A stretch of DNA of 11,864 bases from JBGPIK01 sp041484845. GTDB taxonomy: Bacteria > Desulfobacterota > Binatia > UBA9968. The stretch's first letter is position 1, and every line of letters begins with the position of its first letter. The notes beneath the pieces are model-generated. The model saw only the letters and a program-made list of their open reading frames with translations. It made no database searches and was not told the origin of the DNA. The stretch spans positions 1 through 11,864 of the forward strand of contig JBGPIK010000196.1 of the NCBI GenBank assembly GCA_041484845.1, written 5' to 3'. Below are positions 7,090 to 11,864 of the stretch, piece after piece. The position numbers and the translations under genes were made by a program.

Positions 7090-7143
7090 CAATTCGTTCA
7101 ACTCGGACTCGCTAACGCGCGCCGGTTAACTCAGACGTTAGAC
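7084..7143 (+). other. Integron attC site (cassette 1)
   Basis: The left outer box ends in CTAAC (to 7090) and the right outer box is GTTAGAC (7137-7143). Inner arms GTTCAACTCGG (7096-7106) and CCGGTTAAC (7122-7130) pair over nine base pairs with C7099 and T7103 left unpaired. Such extrahelical bases set strand choice in attC recombination. The gene stop is inside the site. Confidence 0.88.
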
Positions 7144-7155
7144 TGGAAGTGAAAC

Positions 7156-7638
7156 ATGACAAGAGACGAATTCGTTCAAGCCAAGGCATTCATCTTTTCG
7201 GACCTAGAGAGGGAACTACAGCTTGCCAAGACCGACCGCGCGGCCTTGCAGGCTCTCGGGGTCACACCCGGCGGTGGAAATTTTCTCGCGGCGCCTGGAC
7301 TCCTTTGTTATACGGAATTCGGTGGCAAGCTTCGGTTTGGTGTCAAGCGCCGAGATGGGAGCGACGTGGCTTCTACAAACTTCAACCAGTTCTTTGATCT
7401 TCTCGGCCCTGACTACCAGGCCTTCCGCGGGCAGCACAATGTTTACGACATCTTCAGATGCGGCCTGGCTCACGAGTATTACGTTAAGAAAAGCTGCACG
7501 ATCGACATGCTAGAGGCGATACCAGGACCAAGCATTCGAGTCGAAGCAAGTGGTCATTATCGTTTCGTGGTGGAGAGCTATTGTCGAGACCTGAGGAATG
7601 CCTTCGATACCTTACAAGTTCATCTATTCGGAAACTGA
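7156..7638 (+). CDS. Small HEPN-motif protein, first gene of a two-gene cassette
   Basis: 160 residues, no signal peptide or membrane segment. I do not recognise a named family. The segment DIFRCGLAHEYYVKK contains R101-x4-H106, the active-site pattern of HEPN ribonucleases, sitting in a predicted helix after an N-terminal helical and short strand region. Start: ATG with GGAAG seven bases upstream and 13 bases after the attC. The gene ends with TGA at 7636-7638. The next gene begins 12 bases later in the same reading frame, with no attC between, so the two travel as one cassette and probably act together, perhaps as toxin and partner or sensor and effector. The HEPN call rests on one short motif plus similar motifs in two neighbouring cassettes, so it needs a structure-level check. 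Confidence 0.72.
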   Translation: MTRDEFVQAKAFIFSDLERELQLAKTDRAALQALGVTPGGGNFLAAPGLLCYTEFGGKLRFGVKRRDGSDVASTNFNQFFDLLGPDYQAFRGQHNVYDIFRCGLAHEYYVKKSCTIDMLEAIPGPSIRVEASGHYRFVVESYCRDLRNAFDTLQVHLFGN

Positions 7639-7650
7639 TGGCCTCTGCCC

Positions 7651-8397
7651 GTGTCTCCAGAACTTGCACTCAAACTCGTTTCCATATTCGAAGGCTATTT
7701 CACCATCGACGAGTTTCGAGAGTTGGTGACTCTGTTCGATGTGAAACTCGAAACCCTTGACGACTTCGAGCCGAAGTGGTTGTCAATCGCGCGAGAACTG
7801 ATCACCAAGCTCGAACACGGAAACTCACGACGGCTGCTCGACAGCCTACTGGACTTCGCCGACAGCCGGAACACCGATGGTGTTGCGCACACTTCTTGGG
7901 AGCGACAAGAGTTTCATCTCAACTTGGCCTCCGTCATCCAAGAGGCACAGAAGCTTCTCGAAGCATCCGCCGCGCCTAGTGAGATCACGGTGGCCGCGGG
8001 CAACGTATTTTCGGCGAAGTCGAAGGTCCGAGAGCTCCTGGAGACTGCCACTGGAGCGGTCTTCATCGTCGATCCATACGTTGGCGTGGGAACCCTTGAT
8101 TGCCTCCGCAGCCTTACGGTCCCTATCAGGTTGCTAAGCGGAACTCACCAAAATTCCGTTGAGCCGGACTTCGACCGTGCCATCGCCGCGTTCACCTTCG
8201 AGGGACATCAGCTTCAAGTAAGACGTGCCCAACAACTTCATGACCGACATTTAATCTTCAATGATCGATGCTGGCTTGTGGGTGGTTCACTCAAGGATGC
8301 AGGCAAGAAGCCCTTCAATTGCATTGAAATCGTGGACAAGGCGGCTGTCGTTACCGACCTGGAGGCCAAGTGGCAAACTGGCACGTCGTACCCCTGA
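7651..8397 (+). CDS. Death-like/effector-associated domain plus PLD-like domain protein
   Basis: 248 residues. Residues 1 to about 90 form a helical domain (ALKLVSIFEGYFTIDEF ... ITKLEHGN-x3-LL) ending in WERQEFH (83-89). Its spacing resembles the effector-associated/death-like domains found in bacterial conflict systems. The C-terminal part has AVFIVDPYVG (136-145) and LHDRHLIFNDRCWLVGGSLKDAGKK (from 196). This is the variant phospholipase D pattern with H197-x-R199 and D205 followed by GGSLKD, where R replaces the usual K of HKD. Such domains act as nucleases or lipases, or are inactive. The start is GTG at 7651; the frame upstream is closed by the TGA of the preceding gene, so fusion by readthrough is possible. 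An out-of-frame ATG overlaps that TGA (TGATG). No attC separates the two genes. Domain names are by pattern recognition, not by search. Confidence 0.7.
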   Translation: MSPELALKLVSIFEGYFTIDEFRELVTLFDVKLETLDDFEPKWLSIARELITKLEHGNSRRLLDSLLDFADSRNTDGVAHTSWERQEFHLNLASVIQEAQKLLEASAAPSEITVAAGNVFSAKSKVRELLETATGAVFIVDPYVGVGTLDCLRSLTVPIRLLSGTHQNSVEPDFDRAIAAFTFEGHQLQVRRAQQLHDRHLIFNDRCWLVGGSLKDAGKKPFNCIEIVDKAAVVTDLEAKWQTGTSYP

Positions 8398-8591
8398 GCA
8401 GCTCTTTTGGAAGTCTGGGATTTGTCTGCGATCGACATGGGTGTACGGGTGCTGCTCATGAGATATGAGTTCAATGGGAGTCGCGGGCGTCAGACATTGC
8501 AAAATTTAATTCTTGTTCAAATTAAATAATTAAATGCCTGACACTTACATTTTGTTCTCAAACGCAAAATTGATATTGACATGCTATTCAA
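8398..8591 (+). other. Non-coding tail of cassette 2
   Basis: About 190 bases between the PLD-like gene and its attC, long for a cassette tail. Apart from the AT-rich palindrome at 8489-8542 and a small TTTTG/CAAAA symmetry after it, I see no gene or clear promoter. The inserted palindrome explains much of the length. Confidence 0.5.
8489..8542. repeat. AT-rich imperfect palindrome, REP/MITE-like
   Basis: GTCAGACATT (8489-8498) pairs with AATGCCTGAC (8533-8542) with one mismatch. Further in, AATTTAATT pairs with AATTAAAT-type bases around a short loop, giving a stem of about 24 positions. It is much more AT-rich than the surrounding cassette. The end sequence resembles palindromes associated with REP-type Y1 transposases; this is from memory and unverified. 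It could act as a transcription terminator-like hairpin. Confidence 0.6.
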
Positions 8592-8644
8592 GCCTAACTT
8601 TGCGCTTCAGACTGATCGCTAAGAGCGACGTCTGAGCGTTAGGC
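8592..8644 (+). other. Integron attC site (cassette 2)
   Basis: Textbook form: R'' GCCTAAC (8592-8598) and R' GTTAGGC (8638-8644) are exact reverse complements. Inner arms CGCTTCAGAC (8603-8612) and GTCTGAGC (8630-8637, plus the first G of R') pair with one T left unpaired. A small TCGCT/AGCGA hairpin forms the tip. At 53 bases it is a short attC. Confidence 0.95.
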
Positions 8645-8674
8645 CCCAGGGTCCGAAGCGTTTCGGAGACGAGA

Positions 8675-9313
8675 ATGAAGTCAGAGGATGTTGCCGCGTG
8701 GTATTTTCGTTTGAACGGTTTTTTCACAATCACGAATTTCGTGCTCCACCCATCACGGCGCGGTGGACAGCGAACTGACGCCGACATCGTTGGAGCGAGA
8801 TTTCCTTACAGGGCCGAGTTTCCTGATGGCCCGGGAGGCGATGATCAGGAGTTTCTCCGTCTTTCTGACAAGCCCTACTTCGTTATCGTAGAAAGCACGA
8901 CCGGCCCCTGCAAATTGAACGGTCCTTGGACAGAGCCAGGGAAGGAGAATATTCAGCACGTGCTCGGAGATCTTGGAGTATTCCCGGCAAGGCTGATCCC
9001 TTCTGTAGCTCAGAGCCTTTACGACGAAGGAGTCTACGACAGTAATACCTGCTTTAGTTCTCTTTTTTGCGTGGGCGAGGCGCACGATGCCAAGATCGCG
9101 GGTTGTTACCCCCGTGTGCCACAGCGCACGTGGGATGAAGTTCTGAAGTTCATTTATGACCGCTTCCAGACGTACCATACCCGCAAAGCCGATCATGACC
9201 ACTGGGACGATAATGGGAAGGAGTTGTGGAAATGTTGGGATTCTAGTCGGAGCAGTCCGGACAACTTCAAGGCGTGTGTGAGAAGGCTGAGCGGGCTACG
9301 GCTCAACGCCTAA
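8675..9313 (+). CDS. Cassette protein of unknown function with a PD-(D/E)xK-like nuclease pattern
   Basis: 212 residues, soluble. The N-terminus AAWYFRLNGFFTITNFVLHP and then RTDADIVGARFP (33-44) and PYFVIVESTTGPCKLNG (67-83) follow the order of a restriction-endonuclease-like fold: helix, strand with D37 at the end of TDAD, and strand with E73. In the classic motif a lysine stands two residues after the glutamate; here that position is T75, and the nearest lysine is K80. The enzyme may use a migrated lysine or may be inactive. NGPWTEPGKENIQHVL (82-97) is the following helical region. The C-terminus is Trp- and His-rich (DHDHWDDNGKELWKCW). Start: ATG with GGAGACGAG upstream, 30 bases after the attC. 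Its stop TAA is part of the half attC. The nuclease idea is inference from strand order only. Confidence 0.78.
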   Translation: MKSEDVAAWYFRLNGFFTITNFVLHPSRRGGQRTDADIVGARFPYRAEFPDGPGGDDQEFLRLSDKPYFVIVESTTGPCKLNGPWTEPGKENIQHVLGDLGVFPARLIPSVAQSLYDEGVYDSNTCFSSLFCVGEAHDAKIAGCYPRVPQRTWDEVLKFIYDRFQTYHTRKADHDHWDDNGKELWKCWDSSRSSPDNFKACVRRLSGLRLNA

Positions 9314-9323
9314 CGGGGTTCAC
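9308..9323 (+). other. Truncated attC site: left half only
   Basis: GCCTAACGGGGTTCAC is the R'' box and left inner arm of an attC. It is identical base for base to the first 16 bases of the full attC at 10465, and the identity ends right there. No matching right arm or GTTRRRY box follows before the next gene starts at 9347. The right half is therefore deleted, which fuses the two cassettes into one unit. Confidence 0.8.
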
Positions 9324-9346
9324 TCCAAGACTCATCGAGGTAAAGA

Positions 9347-10723
9347 ATGGGCGTGTCACATAGCACTCTATTGATAGTCGAAGGCACGAACCTGCAAGCC
9401 ATAGCTAAGCCAAATATCAGGGCGGGATTCTTGCTTGATCTGCCCTTTCGGTTGCGGGTTGGAAAACTACGGCGTTTCTCATTCGATCTAGATGGACCGA
9501 TCGACCTATGTTTTAAGAATCGCGTGGATATTCCAGCTGGCACCGACCACATGCAGGCAATCCAAGGGCTATTTCGGTCAGGAGGATTTAGGAGCGCTTT
9601 TTCCCAAGTGCTCATTGTCCTCGGTCGTCCGCGGATTGAGGAGGAAGAGATGAAAGCGATTAAAGAGGCCATAAGCCAGCCTGAGATGCACGTGGGCGGC
9701 CTAACGCGCAATGCCTTTCAAGCCCTGAAGTCCCTGAACGCCTTCCTCGTTGCTTATCATTCAGCGACAGGACAGATGACCGGAGGAAGCCATTTGCACA
9801 AGCTTTCGGACATGGACTTCTTCGATAATCTCCGATGGGAGTTTACTATTCTCTGTCCCGAGAATCATTCTCTTGATGATGAAGAGCTTCTCCAATTCTT
9901 TGATCTGAAGCCAGAGAGGAATATCCGGGCAGGCGAACAATCCACAGGAGAGCTTGATGATCTTCCGGAAGAGACCTTTGCCCGATTAGACAATGCGATA
10001 TCCCATTACGCCGATTATTTGTTCTACGAGCTAGCGTTTGAGGCAAAGTCACGCATGTTCGAGCGTGATTTTATTGGTGCACTTCTTCTCGCTGTTGTCG
10101 CTTTAGAGGGAGCCCACGCAGCGTTCCTCAGATACAGCCTGACACAAAAACTGCCGACGGAGAAAGCCAATGAGTTAATAGAGAACCTACTCCGTGACGC
10201 CGGTCTCTACAACTTGTACCAAGTTACGCCGTTCCTTCTAATGGACGATCAAGAACGTCCATCCGTTGAGCAACTGGAGGCTTGCGGACGGGGCATCACC
10301 ATGCGGAACGAGTTTATGCATGCGCTCGTAAAACGAGGCCAGTACAGAATCAGAAACCGGACTCCCACCGATATCTCAAATGCCTACTCAGCGGTCTTGC
10401 AGATTTATCAGTTCTATGTCGCAGCTTTGGAGAAGCGGAGGAGCAAGAGGACCGTCCATCCTCGGCCTAACGGGGTTCACGGCTTCGCGCCGCGTATTGG
10501 CCGCCTGCGGCGGCCGAACCCGCGGCTAGAGTCGACGGGCCTACGGCCCGCAGCTCAGCCGCGAACCCCGTTGGGGCTCAGACATTGTACGGAGGAGGCA
10601 CTCCACTGTGCCTGGAGAACACGCCAAGTTATCGTCATCGACAACCGTTGCTCGGTACCGTGCGATGCAGGCCGCGGCGGACAAGCGTGCTCTTGGCAGG
10701 TTCATTGTGGAGCGATTCAATGA
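9347..10723 (+). CDS. Large HEPN-motif cassette protein; frame runs through its attC
   Basis: The frame has 458 codons, but only about residues 1-373 look like native protein. From 10465 on the frame translates the attC and the start of the next cassette, giving a low-complexity Arg/Pro-rich tail. The normal cassette stop has been lost or was never in this frame. The N-terminal half (VEGTNLQAIAKPNIRAG, then mixed strands) is unfamiliar. The C-terminal native half is helical (SHYADYLFYELAFEAK, 219-234; IGALLLAVVALEGAH, 243-257) and then has MRNEFMHALVKRG with R320-N-x3-H325. This is the classic RN-x3-H form of the HEPN ribonuclease site, preceded by the expected long helix. Start: ATG with GAGG six bases before it, directly after the half attC. 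No membrane segment or signal peptide. It overlaps the next gene by 116 bases. Likely a HEPN nuclease or sensor; substrate unknown. Confidence 0.72.
   Translation: MGVSHSTLLIVEGTNLQAIAKPNIRAGFLLDLPFRLRVGKLRRFSFDLDGPIDLCFKNRVDIPAGTDHMQAIQGLFRSGGFRSAFSQVLIVLGRPRIEEEEMKAIKEAISQPEMHVGGLTRNAFQALKSLNAFLVAYHSATGQMTGGSHLHKLSDMDFFDNLRWEFTILCPENHSLDDEELLQFFDLKPERNIRAGEQSTGELDDLPEETFARLDNAISHYADYLFYELAFEAKSRMFERDFIGALLLAVVALEGAHAAFLRYSLTQKLPTEKANELIENLLRDAGLYNLYQVTPFLLMDDQERPSVEQLEACGRGITMRNEFMHALVKRGQYRIRNRTPTDISNAYSAVLQIYQFYVAALEKRRSKRTVHPRPNGVHGFAPRIGRLRRPNPRLESTGLRPAAQPRTPLGLRHCTEEALHCAWRTRQVIVIDNRCSVPCDAGRGGQACSWQVHCGAIQ
10465..10577 (+). other. Integron attC site (HEPN-like cassette), long type with internal hairpins
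   Basis: R'' GCCTAAC (10465-10471) and a right box GTTGGGG(C) (10570-10577). The inner arms GGGGTTCACGGCT and AGCCGCGAACCCC pair over 13 positions with one A-C mismatch. Between them are two further hairpins: GGCCGCC-TGC-GGCGGCC and CGGGCC-TAC-GGCCCG. This resembles the long, multi-stem attC sites of chromosomal integrons. Confidence 0.88.
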
Positions 10724-11153
10724 ACGGTATTTTCGGCCGATTGAAGATTCTCCAAGTAAGCATGGCTTTACCGTCCTGGCTGTTGCCTGCTTGGTGATAG
10801 AAACTCTGGAGTCCTTCTACCAAGGCCGCGCAGACACCAAGAATGTCAGCGCCGAAATGTTTCGAGACTTCTTCGCTCGCAATACCGGGCTGAAGGTTTT
10901 TGCCGGCGGGAAGGACTGGTTCTACAAAGACATTCGTTGTGAGATTCTTCACCAAAGTGAAACGCGCGGCGGATGGCGAGTTCTTCGGAAGGGGCCGCTC
11001 CTTGACGCCAAAGGCAAGGCCATCAACGCGACTGCGTTGCTACGAGAGCTGCAGCGGGCCGTCGAGCAATATGCCGCTCTGCTTGAAAGGGACGAGATGC
11101 TCTGGAAGAACTTCCAAAAGAAGATGAATGCCGTCTGCGCAAACTGCCAGTAA
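10608..11153 (+). CDS. HEPN-motif cassette protein, third in the array
   Basis: 181 residues from a GTG start, chosen because GGAGGAGG lies nine bases upstream; an internal ATG at codon 20 has no comparable site. Helical protein: TVLAVACLVIETLESFYQGR (55-74), then FRDFFARNTGL (85-95), then DWFYKDIRCEILHQSETRGGWRVLRKG. The last contains R110-x4-H115, the HEPN pattern, followed by a short strand pair and a C-terminal helix (LLRELQRAVEQYAALLE). The IRCEILHQ-x2-T-x-GGWR pattern is one I associate with widespread hypothetical proteins without an assigned role. No signal peptide. It starts inside the readthrough frame of the preceding gene and ends 10 bases before its own degenerate attC. Confidence 0.78.
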   Translation: MPGEHAKLSSSTTVARYRAMQAAADKRALGRFIVERFNERYFRPIEDSPSKHGFTVLAVACLVIETLESFYQGRADTKNVSAEMFRDFFARNTGLKVFAGGKDWFYKDIRCEILHQSETRGGWRVLRKGPLLDAKGKAINATALLRELQRAVEQYAALLERDEMLWKNFQKKMNAVCANCQ

Positions 11154-11163
11154 ACGCCATGAC

Positions 11164-11260
11164 GCCCAAACCCTGCCTTGCACCCGACCTCCCAACAATT
11201 GCGCTGTTGGGTTCCTTCCTCGCTTCGCTCGTTGGCGGCGGGTGAAGGCAATCGTCGGGC
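11164..11260 (+). other. Degenerate attC site (last cassette)
   Basis: Outer boxes GCCCAAAC (11164-11171) and GTCGGGC (11254-11260), each one base off the consensus. Inner arms TGCCTTGCACCCG (11174-11186) and CGGGTGAAGGCA (11239-11250) pair perfectly except for one unpaired G (11180), the attC hallmark. An internal hairpin CCCAACA / TGTTGGG (11191-11211) adds a further stem. It comes 10 bases after the gene stop. Confidence 0.75.
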
Positions 11261-11435
11261 GGCTCGCGTGGCTGAACTAAAGTTATTCAATTCAGTTAAA
11301 TAGGTGCAGATACGCTTGTGACAGCGCTGGAGATGAAGAAAAAATGAGAACGGTTGCAAAAAAACTCCCGCTTTAACCTCTATGACAAGAATCAAAGAAC
11401 GAATCTCGAAGGAAAGATTGCAATATCAAGTCCTT

Positions 11436-11489
11436 ATTGCCTTATCCATCGAGGGAAAAGGGATCGAGGGAAACGGGGATAAGGCCAAT
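11436..11489. repeat. Hairpin enclosing a 15-bp tandem duplication
   Basis: ATTGCCTTATCC (11436-11447) pairs with GGATAAGGCCAAT (11477-11489) over 12 bp with one bulged base. The loop is an exact head-to-tail pair of 15-mers beginning ATCGAGGGAAA (11448-11462 and 11463-11477), differing at one position (A/C). Function unknown; a small mobile or structured element is possible. Confidence 0.6.
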
Positions 11490-11666
11490 TCTTGAAAATC
11501 CAGCGGGGTCGGGTGTGATGTTTGCCATTCCAAACTTTCAGACCCGATCTGATGCGTCGCGGTGCTGTGAGTCGCTTATCTGACCGTTTCAAGTCAGTCT
11601 GGGGCCTGTCCGCTTTAGCCTAAACCGACGAGCCGTTACGATCGTAATCAGAAATCCGTGTGAACG

Positions 11667-11723
11667 CCTCTGGAAAGATTGCTCACATCAGTTCGGAATG
11701 ACAGGACGTGAGACTTCGGAATG
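11667..11723 (-). repeat. Possible degenerate intergenic repeat
   Basis: On the minus strand the bases near 11670-11706 read like the widespread intergenic element with CTGTCATTCCGA followed by AATCTTTCCAGAGG. TTCGGAATG occurs twice 23 bases apart on the plus strand (11692, 11715). Recognition is from memory and the copy is imperfect. Confidence 0.35.
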
Positions 11724-11816
11724 GCATGAGGAACGGTCACTCAACAATAGAGACGGGTAACACCGATCCCACAGCATTTGCCGCCACGAGAGCGCTAAAG
11801 TAAGGTGGAGGGCGTA

Positions 11817-11864
11817 ATGTTCCGTCTTGGCCTGCTGAAGTCTAATTATATTTGGGTTCTCGTG
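11817..11864 (+). CDS. Possible start of a gene leaving the window
   Basis: An ATG preceded by GGAGG at five to six bases opens a frame of 16 codons (MFRLGLLKSN, then YIWVLV) that is still open at the edge. The hydrophobic end could begin a signal or membrane segment. Too short to identify; the ribosome site is the main support. Confidence 0.35.
   Translation, partial: MFRLGLLKSNYIWVLV

Larger units (their letters stand above)
5870..11260 (+). mobile_element. Chromosomal integron cassette array with decayed integrase
   Basis: Plus-strand genes alternate with attC sites, each attC lying just after a gene and often supplying part of its stop. From left to right: intI remnant, Pc-like promoter, peptidase cassette, two-gene HEPN/PLD-like cassette, a fused pair of cassettes (PD-(D/E)xK-like and HEPN-like) with one half-deleted attC, and a final HEPN-like cassette. 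The attC sites differ in length (53-113 bases) and in loop structure, as in arrays assembled from many sources. The peptidase cassette is visibly richer in A and T than its neighbours. The integrase is broken and points the same way as the cassettes. The left border (attI) could not be located. Confidence 0.85.
11261..11816. other. Right flank without a convincing gene
   Basis: No frame here has a protein-like product, and no further clear attC was found. A GCCTAAAC at about 11615 recalls a left box but has no partner. The stretch contains the hairpin at 11436-11489 and the TTCGGAATG repeats near 11692-11723. It may be the decayed end of the array or the original chromosomal flank. Confidence 0.5.

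Noticed and set aside
8753..9202. 149-codon minus-strand frame
   Set aside because: Antisense to the cassette gene at 8675-9313, which has a good start and ends in an attC box.
9310..9711. 133-codon minus-strand frame
   Set aside because: Opposite the start of the HEPN-motif gene; no ribosome site and an unlikely product.
11191..11211. Hairpin CCCAACA/TGTTGGG as an intrinsic terminator
   Set aside because: No run of T follows; it is better explained as the inner stem of the attC site.
10949..11395. 148-codon minus-strand frame
   Set aside because: It crosses the final attC and is antisense to the last cassette gene; no support of its own.
11600..11650. GCCTAAAC near 11615 as the left box of another attC
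   Set aside because: No complementary right box or pairing inner arms could be found downstream.
1..11864. CRISPR array, tRNA or rRNA genes
   Set aside because: No regularly spaced repeats and no tRNA- or rRNA-like sequence were seen on either strand.

Overview
The window joins two unrelated parts. The left part (1-5563, minus strand) is a leftward operon for a periplasmic-type nitrite oxidoreductase / nitrate reductase of the DMSO-reductase superfamily. Its order is an Rrf2-family regulator, the Tat-exported catalytic subunit NxrA, a 90-residue protein of unknown function, and the iron-sulfur subunit NxrB, which runs off the left edge. Both large subunits look like the Nitrospira/anammox-type NXR clade rather than membrane-bound NarGH. 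This suggests a nitrite-oxidising or nitrate-respiring bacterium of Nitrospirota-like or related affinity; the window alone cannot fix the taxon.

The right part (about 5870-11260, plus strand) is a chromosomal integron cassette array. The evidence is a decayed 3' end of an integron integrase gene (ending at 6007) and four attC sites (7084-7143, 8592-8644, 10465-10577, 11164-11260). The attC sites have paired outer boxes (close to RYYYAAC / GTTRRRY), and three of them have unpaired extrahelical bases in the arms. A fifth site at 9308 keeps only its left half. Between the integrase remnant and the first cassette lie a Pc-like promoter (TTGACA, 17 bp, GACAAT) and two short palindromes. The integrase remnant points in the same direction as the cassettes, the less common 'reverse' integron layout, and two single-base indels break it, so the array probably cannot mobilise itself now.

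The cassette genes in order are: a Lit-like (U49-type) HExxH zinc peptidase; a two-gene cassette of a small HEPN-motif protein and a protein with a death-like/effector-associated N-terminus and a PLD-like C-terminus; a PD-(D/E)xK-like protein of unknown function; a large HEPN-motif protein whose frame runs through its own attC; and a second-type HEPN-motif protein. Three different proteins carry an R-x4-H motif (RCGLAH, RNEFMH, RCEILH) as in HEPN ribonucleases. Together with the peptidase and the putative nucleases, the array reads as a collection of candidate anti-phage or abortive-infection modules. No phage or resistance function is proved by the sequence.

The right end (11261-11816) has no convincing gene. 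It holds a hairpin with an internal 15-bp tandem duplication and what may be an old intergenic repeat. A possible gene start (11817) leads off the edge. No tRNA, rRNA or CRISPR array was seen.
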